Source: Xanthobacter dioxanivorans
Lineage (GTDB): Bacteria > Pseudomonadota > Alphaproteobacteria > Rhizobiales > Xanthobacteraceae
Direction of reading: 5' to 3'
Length of the DNA stretch: 64,000 bases
NCBI RefSeq assembly: GCF_016807805.1
Contig: NZ_CP063362.1
Span: forward strand, 2,593,001-2,657,000
Every line of letters starts with the position of its first letter. The stretch's first letter is position 1. The notes beneath the pieces are model-generated. The model did not search any database. It saw only the letters and a program-made list of their open reading frames with translations, and was not told where the DNA came from. Of the stretch, positions 1-7,815 are shown piece by piece. The position numbers and the translations under genes were made by a program.

Positions 1-253
1 GGCATGGATCTTGGTGGTCAGGCCGCCCTGGGAGCGTCCCATGCAACGATCGTCGGTGCCGTCCTGGCCCCCTTTTTGACCGCGGCGCCGTGCTGGTGCA
101 CCCGAACACAGGAACTGTCGATCACGACGATGTTGCCGTCATAGGCGGCCGAGACCGCCTCCAGCGGCCGGCCCAGACTCCGGCCGCCCGCCAGCGCACG
201 AAAAGGTTGTAGAAGGTTGTGCGCGGTCCATAGCGTTCTGGCACGTCCCGCAT
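1..253 (-). mobile_element. IS5-type transposase remnant (partial, runs off left edge)
   Basis: The minus strand encodes pieces of an IS5-family DDE transposase. One frame gives RDVPERYGPRTTFYNLFVRW, the DUF4096-type N-terminal signature. A second frame gives IDSSCVRVHQHGAAVKKG around the first catalytic Asp, and a third gives GRSQGGLTTKIHA toward the window edge. The first frame change fits the two-frame layout of IS427-group elements. The second lies at a run of five G where a sixth would restore the frame. The N-terminus is missing: homology begins abruptly at about 253, beside the binding-protein gene. Not functional as seen here. Confidence 0.75.
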
Positions 254-291
254 GCGCAAATTTATGAGGCCGCGGCCTAGTGCCAGCGCCC

Positions 292-1506
292 CTACATCTT
301 CTTCACAAGCGGGCATTCGCTTTCGGCGAGCGGGCGGAAGGCCCGGTCGCCGGGCACGGTCGCCGTGAGCTTGTAATAGTCCCACGGCGCCTTGGACTCC
401 GCCGGCGTCTTCACCTGGAACAGGTACATGTCGCGGATGACGCGGCCGTCCTCGCGCACCTTGCCATCCTTGGTCATGAAATCATTGACCGGCGTGTCCT
501 TCATCTTCGCCATCACCACGCTGGCGGCATCCGTCTTCGCCGCCTTAACGGCCTTCAGGTAGTGGGTCACGGCGCCGTAGACACCCGCCTGGTAGAAGGT
601 GGGCATGGCCTTGCGCTTCTCGTAGAAGCGCTTGGCGAAGGCGCGGGTGCCGTCATTCATGTCCCAGTAGAAGGGAGCGGTGAGGCGGATGCCCTGCGTG
701 GCCTTGAGGCCGAGGGCGTGCACCTCCGTATCGGCGAGGAGCAGGGCCGCAATAGTCTTGCCCGATTCCGTAAGGCCGAACTCCGCGGCCTGCTTGATGG
801 CATTCTGCGTATCGAGGCCGGCGGTCGCGAGGGCGACGACCTCTGCCTTGGAGCTCTGGGCCTGCAGCAGGAAGGATGAGAAATCCGGCGCATTGGCCGG
901 CATCCGCACTGAGCCATAGACCTTGCCGCCCGCCGTCTGGACCACCGCGCCGGTGTCACGCTCCAGCGCATGGCCGAAGGCATAGTCGGAGGTCAGGAAG
1001 AACCAGTTCTTCAGGCCGGAGGCCACCACCGCATCCCCGGTCACATGGGCGAGGGCGTAGGTGTCATAGGTCCAGTGGATGCCGTTCGGCGAGCAGGCCT
1101 TGCCGGTCAGGTCCGAGGAGGCGGGCGAGGAGAAGATGGCGATGCGGTCCTTCTCCCGCGTGATCTGCTGCACGGCCAACGCCACGGCGGAATTGGGCAC
1201 GTCCATGATGGTGTCGACGCCGTCCACCTCGTACCATTTGCGTGCCGTCGCGGCGCCGATGTCGGCCTTGTTCTGGTGATCGGCGGAGATGATCTCCACC
1301 TTCGCGCCCTCGATGGGGCCGAAGTCCGCCACCGCCATTTCCGCTGCAAGGATGGAGCCGGCGCCGGTGGAGTCGGACAGCTGGCCGGACAGGTCCGTCA
1401 GGATGCCGATCTTCACCGTGCCGTCCGAATAGGACTGGGCCCGGGCGCCGGCGAGCGGTAGGGCGATGGCCACCGCACATGCGGCCGCCAGCATCGTCTT
1501 TTTCAT
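292..1506 (-). CDS. Orphan branched-chain-amino-acid-type ABC substrate-binding protein
   Basis: A 404-residue periplasmic binding protein of the type I fold (LivJ/Peripla_BP_6 family). An N-terminal signal peptide runs to about residue 24 (ends ARAQ), followed by VKIGILTDLSG and ISADHQNKADIG, typical of the lobe I ligand region. The ATG follows a strong GAGGGAGGACAACT ribosome site. It is the last gene of the minus-strand operon starting at 6585, 25 bases after the FAD dehydrogenase. No permease or ATPase genes accompany it, so it probably feeds a carrier encoded elsewhere. It is a clear paralogue of the protein at 43886-45091. The ligand is unknown; a small carboxylate is likely from the neighbours. 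Confidence 0.9.
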   Translation of the reverse strand: MKKTMLAAACAVAIALPLAGARAQSYSDGTVKIGILTDLSGQLSDSTGAGSILAAEMAVADFGPIEGAKVEIISADHQNKADIGAATARKWYEVDGVDTIMDVPNSAVALAVQQITREKDRIAIFSSPASSDLTGKACSPNGIHWTYDTYALAHVTGDAVVASGLKNWFFLTSDYAFGHALERDTGAVVQTAGGKVYGSVRMPANAPDFSSFLLQAQSSKAEVVALATAGLDTQNAIKQAAEFGLTESGKTIAALLLADTEVHALGLKATQGIRLTAPFYWDMNDGTRAFAKRFYEKRKAMPTFYQAGVYGAVTHYLKAVKAAKTDAASVVMAKMKDTPVNDFMTKDGKVREDGRVIRDMYLFQVKTPAESKAPWDYYKLTATVPGDRAFRPLAESECPLVKKM

Positions 1507-1531
1507 AGTTGTCCTCCCTCTTGTATCTGGT

Positions 1532-3013
1532 TCAGAGCGCCGCCTTCAGGCGTGGGGCGAGGTTCGCGGCCGCGTGCAGGCCCGCAAGGCGACCGAACAC
1601 GGCGCCACGCAGCACGGAGGTCGAGCCCGTATAGACTTGGTGATAAAGACCCACCGTCTCGCCGGCGGCGTAGAGGCCGGGGATGACCTTGCCATCGCCA
1701 TCCAGCACCTGCGCCGAGGCGTTCACCTTCACGCCGCCGAAGGTGAAGCAGGCGGTGGAGATGATGGGATAGGCGCGGAACGGCGACGTCTCGATCCGCC
1801 GGCACCAGTGCGATTTGCGGGGCTCGAGGCCCGTGGTCGCCCGGTGGTCGATGGCGAAGGGGGTGAAGTCGCCGCTGTCGTCAGGACAGGCGGCATTGAA
1901 GGCGGCGATGGTGCTGAGGGTCTCGGCCGGCAGCCCCAGCTTTTCCACCAGCGCCTCCAGCGTGGGCGCCTCCACTGCCGGAATATCCGAGCGAATGGAG
2001 GTGCGCCAGCGCGGGATGTCCTCCACCTTGGCGTCGAAGATGACCCAGGAGATGCCGCCCGGCTGGTCGGCGATGGCCCTGCCGATATTGTCGTAGTGGG
2101 CATCCACCGTGCCGGGTGCCTCGTCGAGGAAGCGCCGTCCGTCGCGGTTCACGAGCACGCCATAGGGATAGATGAACACCACCGCCTCGGCCTGGAGCGA
2201 GCGGGGATCCACCGGCTCGGCATGGTAGGAGCCGAACTCGCCGGCGGGCGCGGCGCCGGCCTCCAGCATCATGCGGATGCCCTCGCCGCGATTGTAGTAG
2301 CCGCCGCGGGCCACGGGGCGGATGTTGGCGGCCTTCTGGCCGATGTAGCGCGTCATCATCTCCGGGTTGCCCTGGAAGCCGCCCGAGGCGAACACGGTGG
2401 CGCCCGCGCGGATCTCCTCCCGCCGCCCGTCCGGACCGGTGACGGCGACACCCGCGATGCGTCCGTCGTCATCGCGCAGCAGGGCGGTGGCGGTGGTACG
2501 GAAGCGCACCTCGGCGCCGAGCCGCTTTGCCTCGGCCATGAGCCGCTCGATGAGCGCGAGCCCGCCGCCCTGCGCGGCGATGCGCGTGGTGTTCTGGGTG
2601 AGGAGATAGATGGGCTGGGGGCCGAACTTCAGGCCGAAGCCCTTCAGCCAGGCAATGGTCGGCGGCACCTCGGCGGCAAAGGTGGAGATGACCTCGGGGT
2701 CCGGGAAGGGATGGGCCTTCACCACCGCCGGCCAGTCCGCATAGGGGCGCGCCACTTCGGTCAGGACGTTGGGATCGAGATTGGGGCCGGCATTGGTGGC
2801 GAAATGCTCCTCGAAATCGTCGGAGATCTCGCTGTCGTTCTTCATGCGCATGTAGGCTTCGGTCCAGCGCGTGTTGCCGCCGAACTCCTCTTCCGGCGCG
2901 CGCTCGAGCAGCGTCACAGAAAGTCCGCCTTCCAGAGCTGACACGGCCGCGCTGAGCCCGGCGATGCCGCAGCCCACCACGAGCAGGTCCGGGCCTTTTG
3001 CTGTCACTGGCAT
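1532..3013 (-). CDS. FAD-dependent dehydrogenase, fumarate reductase / tricarballylate dehydrogenase (TcuA-like) family
   Basis: A 493-residue flavoprotein. The N-terminal Rossmann motif is VVGCGIAGLSAAVSALEGG (about residues 11-29), followed by FGGNTRWT, and a C-terminal FAD-binding stretch PGLYAAGETVGLYHQVY. Members of this fold oxidise or reduce the C-C bond next to carboxylates (succinate/fumarate, tricarballylate/aconitate, 3-ketosteroids). A GGGAGGAGAAC ribosome site precedes the ATG. It lies between a CoA-transferase gene and an orphan binding protein in one operon, so a role in desaturating an imported polycarboxylate or its CoA ester is a reasonable inference. The substrate cannot be read from the sequence. 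Confidence 0.85.
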   Translation of the reverse strand: MPVTAKGPDLLVVGCGIAGLSAAVSALEGGLSVTLLERAPEEEFGGNTRWTEAYMRMKNDSEISDDFEEHFATNAGPNLDPNVLTEVARPYADWPAVVKAHPFPDPEVISTFAAEVPPTIAWLKGFGLKFGPQPIYLLTQNTTRIAAQGGGLALIERLMAEAKRLGAEVRFRTTATALLRDDDGRIAGVAVTGPDGRREEIRAGATVFASGGFQGNPEMMTRYIGQKAANIRPVARGGYYNRGEGIRMMLEAGAAPAGEFGSYHAEPVDPRSLQAEAVVFIYPYGVLVNRDGRRFLDEAPGTVDAHYDNIGRAIADQPGGISWVIFDAKVEDIPRWRTSIRSDIPAVEAPTLEALVEKLGLPAETLSTIAAFNAACPDDSGDFTPFAIDHRATTGLEPRKSHWCRRIETSPFRAYPIISTACFTFGGVKVNASAQVLDGDGKVIPGLYAAGETVGLYHQVYTGSTSVLRGAVFGRLAGLHAAANLAPRLKAAL

Positions 3014-3049
3014 GTTCTCCTCCCGGAGTTTCGTTGTCGTTGGTGTGCT

Positions 3050-4258
3050 TCAGCGGGGCGCTGCGCTGCTCATGGCCACCACGCCTTCCCGCGCCAGCGC
3101 GGCGATGGTGTCCGGCGCATAGCCGAGAGCTTCGAGAACGTCGGCCGTATCGGCTCCCACCTCCGGCGGGTCGCTGCGCAGCGAGAGGTCCGCCTCGCCC
3201 ATGTGGATGGGCAGGCGCGGCAGGCGCGTCTCCACGCCATTCGGCAGGCGCGTCGGCATCAGTCCGCCGGTGGCGGCGAGGTGGGGATCGTGGAAAAGAT
3301 CCTCTGGCCGGGCGATGGGCGCGAAGGGAATGCGGGCCTTCTCGCAGAGCGCCACCGCCTCGTCCTGTGTCAGCGACCCGAACAGGCAGGAGAAGCAGGG
3401 CAGGATGCGTCCGCGCGCCGCGACGCGGCCGTTGTTGGTGGCCAGGCTGGCGTCGGTAAGCATGTCCTGCCAGCCGACCAGCGCGCAGAAGCGCTGCCAA
3501 TGCCCGTCGGTGGTGATGCCGACGAACATCTGCCGCCCATCCTTGAGAGCGAACGGCTCGTAGACAGCCCAGGCCGAGACGCGCTCGGGCATGGGAGGGA
3601 TGGGCTCATTGGTCTGCGCCGCGTAGGCGAGGTGCTGGCCCATGAGGAAGACGGTGGTCTCGAACAGCGCCGCCTCCACCACCTGCCCCTCACCGGTCGC
3701 CTCGCGCTCGCGCAGCGCGGCGAGGATGGCGATGACAGCGAACATGCCGCCGGCGATGTCCACCACCGATGTCCCCGCCCGCAGAGGCCGTCCACTGGGC
3801 CCGGTCATGTAGGCGAGGCCGGACATCATCTGCACCACCTCGTCGAGGGCGAGGCGATGGGCATAGGGGCCGTCGAGGAACCCCTTGAGCCTGGCATAGA
3901 CGAGCCGGGGGTTGAGGCCGGTGGCGGCCTCCGAATCGAGCCCCAGACGGCCCATGGTGCCGGGGGCGAAGTTCTCCACCAGCACGTCGGCGCCCTTGAT
4001 GAGGCGGCGGGCGATCTCGCGGCCCGCATCGCTCTTCAGATCCACCGCCAGGGAGCGCTTGTTGCGGTTGAAATAGCCGAAATAGCCCATGCCGAAGCCC
4101 TGGAGCTGGCGGGTGGGGTCGCCGCCCGGAGCCGGCTCGATCTTCAGCACGTCGGCGCCGAGATCGGCGAGGATCATGGCGCAGGATGGGCCCATGACCG
4201 TATGCCCGAAGTCGAGCACGCGGATGCCGGCGAGGGGCAGGTGCTTCTCACGGATCAT
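3050..4258 (-). CDS. CaiB/BaiF family (class III) CoA-transferase
   Basis: A 402-residue type III CoA-transferase. It opens with the family signature VLDFGHTVMGPSCAMILADL and has a conserved aspartate in VVDIAGG near residue 165, which carries the acyl-anhydride intermediate in characterised members. Length is normal. Its ATG overlaps the stop of the upstream citryl-CoA-lyase-like gene by ATGA, indicating translational coupling. It most likely moves CoA from a donor thioester to the pathway acid so that the lyase can cleave it. The acid is unknown. Confidence 0.9.
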   Translation of the reverse strand: MIREKHLPLAGIRVLDFGHTVMGPSCAMILADLGADVLKIEPAPGGDPTRQLQGFGMGYFGYFNRNKRSLAVDLKSDAGREIARRLIKGADVLVENFAPGTMGRLGLDSEAATGLNPRLVYARLKGFLDGPYAHRLALDEVVQMMSGLAYMTGPSGRPLRAGTSVVDIAGGMFAVIAILAALREREATGEGQVVEAALFETTVFLMGQHLAYAAQTNEPIPPMPERVSAWAVYEPFALKDGRQMFVGITTDGHWQRFCALVGWQDMLTDASLATNNGRVAARGRILPCFSCLFGSLTQDEAVALCEKARIPFAPIARPEDLFHDPHLAATGGLMPTRLPNGVETRLPRLPIHMGEADLSLRSDPPEVGADTADVLEALGYAPDTIAALAREGVVAMSSAAPR

Positions 4259-5097
4259 GGCGTGGTTCCTCCCGCCGTGGTGGTCGTGCGGGGGAGCGCG
4301 CGCGGGGCCGCGCCGTCGTAGGCGTATGGCACCGCAGGCGGCATCGGCCCCTTGATGCGGCCGCCCTGCGCCTTCTGCTCCATGGCGTGGGCGAGGATGC
4401 CCACCGAGCGGGAGAGGATGAACAGCCCGCGGCCCTCCTCCGGCGCGAAGCCGAGCTCGGACAGGACCACGGCGGTCGCACCGTCGATATTCATGGGCAG
4501 GCGCTTGCCCCTGGCCGTCGCGAGCGCATCCTCCACCGCGCGGCCGATGGCGGCGAAACGGCCCGTGACAGCGCCCCGCGCCACCGCGCCGTCCACCAGC
4601 GCGAGCAGCCGCCCCGCCCGCGGGTCCACCGGATGGAAGCGGTGGCCGAAGCCCGGCACATGCTCGCGCCGCAGCAGGCGGGCGCCGATCTCAGCACCGG
4701 CGGCGGCATCGAGGGCGATGCCGTGTCCGGCCCGGCCATCGACGGCGGCATACAGCTCCATGCATTGCTGGCCGGCGCCGCCATGGACATCGCCCAGCGC
4801 ATTCACGGCCGATGCCATGGCGTTGTTCACCCCGACGCCGCAGGTCATGGCCATGCGTGCGATGGCGATGGAAGGCGCCTGTGGACCGTGATCTACCGCT
4901 GCCACCAGCACCGCACCGAGCAGCGCCGCTTGATCGGCGCTCGGCAGGTCGCCGCGCAGCATCAGCCAGATCATCTCCGGAAAGGAGACAGCGCCGATGA
5001 GGTCCTCGATGGCATAGCCCCGCACGCGGATGGTGCCGGGCGCGATGTCGATGATGGCGGTGCGCCACCACTGGCCGGGATCGGGAGAGGGTGTCAC
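4255..5097 (-). CDS. Citrate-synthase-fold lyase, citryl-CoA lyase-like
   Basis: A 280-residue protein of the short citrate synthase superfamily. Key segments are GFGHRFHPVDPRAGR (catalytic His region), NIDGATAVVLSELGF and FILSRSVGILAHAMEQ, matching the active-site strands of citrate synthase and citryl-CoA lyase. It is much shorter than citrate synthase (about 430 residues), which favours a lyase such as citryl-CoA lyase (citryl-CoA to acetyl-CoA plus oxaloacetate) or a relative acting on another 3-hydroxy-3-carboxyacyl-CoA. It starts with GTG 9 bases after the aldehyde dehydrogenase and overlaps the CoA-transferase gene. That pairing suggests activation followed by retro-Claisen cleavage. 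Confidence 0.8.
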   Translation of the reverse strand: MTPSPDPGQWWRTAIIDIAPGTIRVRGYAIEDLIGAVSFPEMIWLMLRGDLPSADQAALLGAVLVAAVDHGPQAPSIAIARMAMTCGVGVNNAMASAVNALGDVHGGAGQQCMELYAAVDGRAGHGIALDAAAGAEIGARLLRREHVPGFGHRFHPVDPRAGRLLALVDGAVARGAVTGRFAAIGRAVEDALATARGKRLPMNIDGATAVVLSELGFAPEEGRGLFILSRSVGILAHAMEQKAQGGRIKGPMPPAVPYAYDGAAPRALPRTTTTAGGTTP

Positions 5098-5106
5098 GGC
5101 GCTCTC

Positions 5107-6585
5107 TCAGCCCAGGATGAAGGGGTTGGAGCGGTTGGGCCGGGTGGTGATCCACACGCTCTTGGTCTGCAGATATTCCTTGATCGCCTCCACGCCGCCC
5201 TCGCGGCCAAGGCCGGAGCGCTTGTAGCCGCCGAAGGGGGTGGCGAAGCTGGTGGAGCGATAGTTGTTCACCCAAACCGTGCCCGCCTTCAGGCGGTCGA
5301 CGCACCACAGGGCGCGATGCAGGTCCTTGGTCCACACGCCGGCAGCGAGGCCGAAGGGCACGTCGTTGGCGATGGCCAGCGCCTCGTCCTCGTCCTTGAA
5401 TTTCAGGACGCAGACCACGGGGCCGAACACCTCCTGCTGGGCGATGCGCATGTCGTTGCGCACGCCGGTGAAGATGGTGGGCGCCACGAACTGCCCCTGG
5501 CCGTAGCCCGGGCCGGACAGGGCATGGCCGCCGAGCGCGAGGGTGGCGCCGTCCTCCTTGCCCATCTCGATCATGCGCAGGATCTTCTCGAACTGGGCGC
5601 GGGTGGCGATGGGGCCGACCTGCGTCTCCATGAGCGCGGGATCGCCGATCTTCGCGTCCTTCACCACCTCGATCAGGCGGGCGAGGAAGGCGTCGTGGAT
5701 GCTCTCCTGCAGCAGCAGGCGAGAGCCCGCCATGCAGGTCTGGCCGGAGGCGCCGAACACGCCGGCCACCGCCCCCTTCACCGCCTGCTCCAGGTCGGCA
5801 TCGTCGAACACGATGTTGGGGGACTTGCCGCCGAGTTCCAGCGTCACCTTCTTGAGGCCCGGCGCCGCCGCCTCATTCACCTTCTGCCCGCCGATGTCGC
5901 CACCGGTGAAGGCCACCTTGGCGGTGAGCGGGTGGCGGACCAGGGGCTCGCCCACATCGGGGCCGAAGCCGGTCACAACATTCACGACGCCCTTCGGAAA
6001 GCCCGCCTGCTCAGCCAGCTTCGCCAGCTCCAGCAGCGAGGCGGAGGTGTATTCCGAGGGCTTGATGACGATGGTGTTTCCCGCAGCCAGAGCGGGCGCC
6101 ATCTTCCATGTGGTGAGCGCGAGGGGAGAATTCCACGGCGTGATGGCCACAACCACGCCCAGCGGCTCGAGCTTCGTATAGTTGAAGACGTCTGCCTTGT
6201 TGATCGGCACCACGTCGCCGCCGACCTTGTCGGCGAGCCCCGCATAATAGTGGAACCACTGCGCCACGTTGCGGACCTGGCCCGCGACCTCGGCCATGAG
6301 CTTGCCGTTGTCGCGCTGCTCGATCTTGCCGAGCAGGTCCACATTCTCCTCGATCAGGCCGGCGAGCTTGCGCAGCAGCGCGCCGCGCTGGGTGGCGGTG
6401 AGCGAGGACCATTCCGGCGAGAGGAAGGCGCGGTGGGCGGCCTCGATGGCGCGGTCGGCATCGGCGGCGGTGCCGCGGGGGATCAGCGCCCACGGCTCTC
6501 CCGAGAAGGGCTCGCTGGTCTCGAACCACACGCTCGACGCCGGATCGCACCACGTGCCGTCGATAAAGAGCTGGTAGCGCTCCAC
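5107..6585 (-). CDS. NAD(P)-dependent aldehyde dehydrogenase
   Basis: A 492-residue aldehyde dehydrogenase with the full catalytic set: PWNSP at 150-154, the general base Glu in LELGGKSPN (E250) and the nucleophile Cys in GQTCMAGSRL (C284). First gene of the five-gene minus-strand operon that ends at 292, divergent from the IclR gene with 116 bases between. It presumably makes the carboxylic acid that the downstream CoA-transferase activates. The exact substrate is not predictable. Confidence 0.93.
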   Translation of the reverse strand: MERYQLFIDGTWCDPASSVWFETSEPFSGEPWALIPRGTAADADRAIEAAHRAFLSPEWSSLTATQRGALLRKLAGLIEENVDLLGKIEQRDNGKLMAEVAGQVRNVAQWFHYYAGLADKVGGDVVPINKADVFNYTKLEPLGVVVAITPWNSPLALTTWKMAPALAAGNTIVIKPSEYTSASLLELAKLAEQAGFPKGVVNVVTGFGPDVGEPLVRHPLTAKVAFTGGDIGGQKVNEAAAPGLKKVTLELGGKSPNIVFDDADLEQAVKGAVAGVFGASGQTCMAGSRLLLQESIHDAFLARLIEVVKDAKIGDPALMETQVGPIATRAQFEKILRMIEMGKEDGATLALGGHALSGPGYGQGQFVAPTIFTGVRNDMRIAQQEVFGPVVCVLKFKDEDEALAIANDVPFGLAAGVWTKDLHRALWCVDRLKAGTVWVNNYRSTSFATPFGGYKRSGLGREGGVEAIKEYLQTKSVWITTRPNRSNPFILG

Positions 6586-6601
6586 TCTTGCCTCCCCAAA
6601 A

Positions 6602-6636
6602 TTCTGCTAGACAGAACTAGTTTCTTTCTGATAGAA
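6602..6636. promoter_or_regulatory. Candidate IclR operator pair between divergent genes
   Basis: Two palindromes sit in the 116-base gap: TTCTGCTAGACAGAA (6602-6616, perfect 5-base arms) and TTCTGATAGAA (6626-6636). Both are followed by CTA, and they are 24 bases apart start to start, so they may be repeats of one site. The gap is AT-rich relative to its surroundings. IclR-family proteins usually bind such palindromes between their own gene and the target operon. Confidence 0.55.
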
Positions 6637-6701
6637 CTATCCTCACGGATCAGGCGTGTCAACCGCCGCGGAGGCGTGCGTAAGCGTGAACGGGAGGCGG
6701 G

Positions 6702-7421
6702 ATGTCTTCAGACGTGGAGAAGGACGCGAAGTCCGCGGGCGGGGTGGAGGCGGTGGACCGCGCCTTCCGCATCCTCGGGGCGTTCCGGGATGGCGACACG
6801 GCCCTCAGCCTGCACGAGCTGTCCGAGCGGACGGGCTTTTACAAGAGCACCATCCTGCGCCTTGCCGTCTCGCTGGAGCGCGCCGGATGCCTGGTGCGGA
6901 TGCCGGACAAGACCTACGCGCTGGGCTTCGAGGTGATGCGGCTCGGCAGCCTCTACCAGCGCAGTTTCAGGCTCGACCGGCACGTCCGTCCCATCCTGCG
7001 CGAGCTGGTGCGGGAGACCGGGGAGAGCGCCTCGTTCTTCCATCGCGACGGGCCGGTGCGGGTCTGCCTGTTCCGGGAAGATTCCAATCAGCCCATCCGC
7101 GACCATATCCGCGAGGGCGACGTGCTTGCCCTCGACAAGGGGGCCGCTGGGCATGTGCTGACGGCCTTCTCGCGCACCCGGGATGTGGCGGAGCGGCGGA
7201 CGCTGCTCGCGAATTTGCCCTTGGTGTCCCAAGGAGAGCGGGACACGGAAACAGCCGCCATCTCAGTGCCGGTTTTTTCCGGCGGCATCGCCCTTGCGGG
7301 CGCGCTGACTATCTCCGGCCCGCGCACCCGCTTCACCCCGTCTCAGATCGCCATCATGTCCCCCGTGCTCGTGGCGGCCGGCCAGGAACTCACGGCCATT
7401 CTCGGCGGGTTATGGCGTTAG
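6702..7421 (+). CDS. IclR family transcriptional regulator
   Basis: A 239-residue IclR-type regulator: N-terminal winged helix (about residues 15-75, including LSLHELSERTGFYKSTILRL as recognition region) and a C-terminal effector domain ending in a GAF-like core. An AACGGGAGGCGGG ribosome site precedes the ATG. It is transcribed away from the aldehyde dehydrogenase operon and very probably controls it in response to a pathway acid or CoA ester; two palindromes in the shared gap are candidate sites. The effector is unknown. Confidence 0.9.
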   Translation: MSSDVEKDAKSAGGVEAVDRAFRILGAFRDGDTALSLHELSERTGFYKSTILRLAVSLERAGCLVRMPDKTYALGFEVMRLGSLYQRSFRLDRHVRPILRELVRETGESASFFHRDGPVRVCLFREDSNQPIRDHIREGDVLALDKGAAGHVLTAFSRTRDVAERRTLLANLPLVSQGERDTETAAISVPVFSGGIALAGALTISGPRTRFTPSQIAIMSPVLVAAGQELTAILGGLWR

Positions 7422-7521
7422 GGGACCTCCTGTCGCGTTGACGCGAAAAGGACTGTCCAGCTCTACTCAAACAGGCGACTTTTCCGCCATCTGCCGGACG
7501 GCATCCTCGAAGAACAGCATG

Positions 7522-7620
7522 ACCTTTCTCGACTAGGTCGTGTAGATCGCGCGTGGCGGTCGGACGCGAGGTACCCGTGATCGCGATGTAGTTCTCCGCA
7601 CTCAGGCCGCACTTGAACCC
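7522..7620 (-). pseudogene. Fragment of a Fic-protein C-terminal winged helix (second copy of 19542-19640)
   Basis: This 99-base minus-strand segment encodes GLSAENYIAITGTSRPTATR and the following DLHDLVEKG, the same 33-residue block as near the C-terminus of the intact Fic gene at 19476-20588, at roughly 90 percent nucleotide identity by eye. Neither the Fic catalytic domain nor the normal C-terminus is present. The segment is joined within a base or two to an unrelated gene fragment on the plus strand. No promoter, start or function is expected. Confidence 0.8.
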
Positions 7621-7621
7621 G

Positions 7622-7729
7622 GGTCCGGACAAGGAATCAAACTGGCTTCCCGCTGTCGACGACGCATTCATTCCGATGTTCCGACTTTACTGGCCGAAGG
7701 AGAATCCGCCGTCCGTGCTCGATGGCACA
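7622..7729 (+). pseudogene. C-terminal fragment of a DUF1254/DUF1214-type protein
   Basis: The plus strand reads DKESNWLPA, then MFRLYWPKENPPSVLDGT, the well-conserved C-terminal end of DUF1254/DUF1214 exported proteins. Only about 36 residues remain. The fragment starts exactly where the Fic fragment ends and runs out before the next gene. I recognise the signature from the family; no search was run. The rest of 7421-7815 shows nothing I can identify. Confidence 0.6.
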
Positions 7730-7815
7730 TTGGGAGGGACTGAATCGCGGGAAGCACCCTTAAAGCGGCCGAGGTGCTCAAACACGCCAAATCTTCATGA
7801 TGGTCTCTGTTAGAG

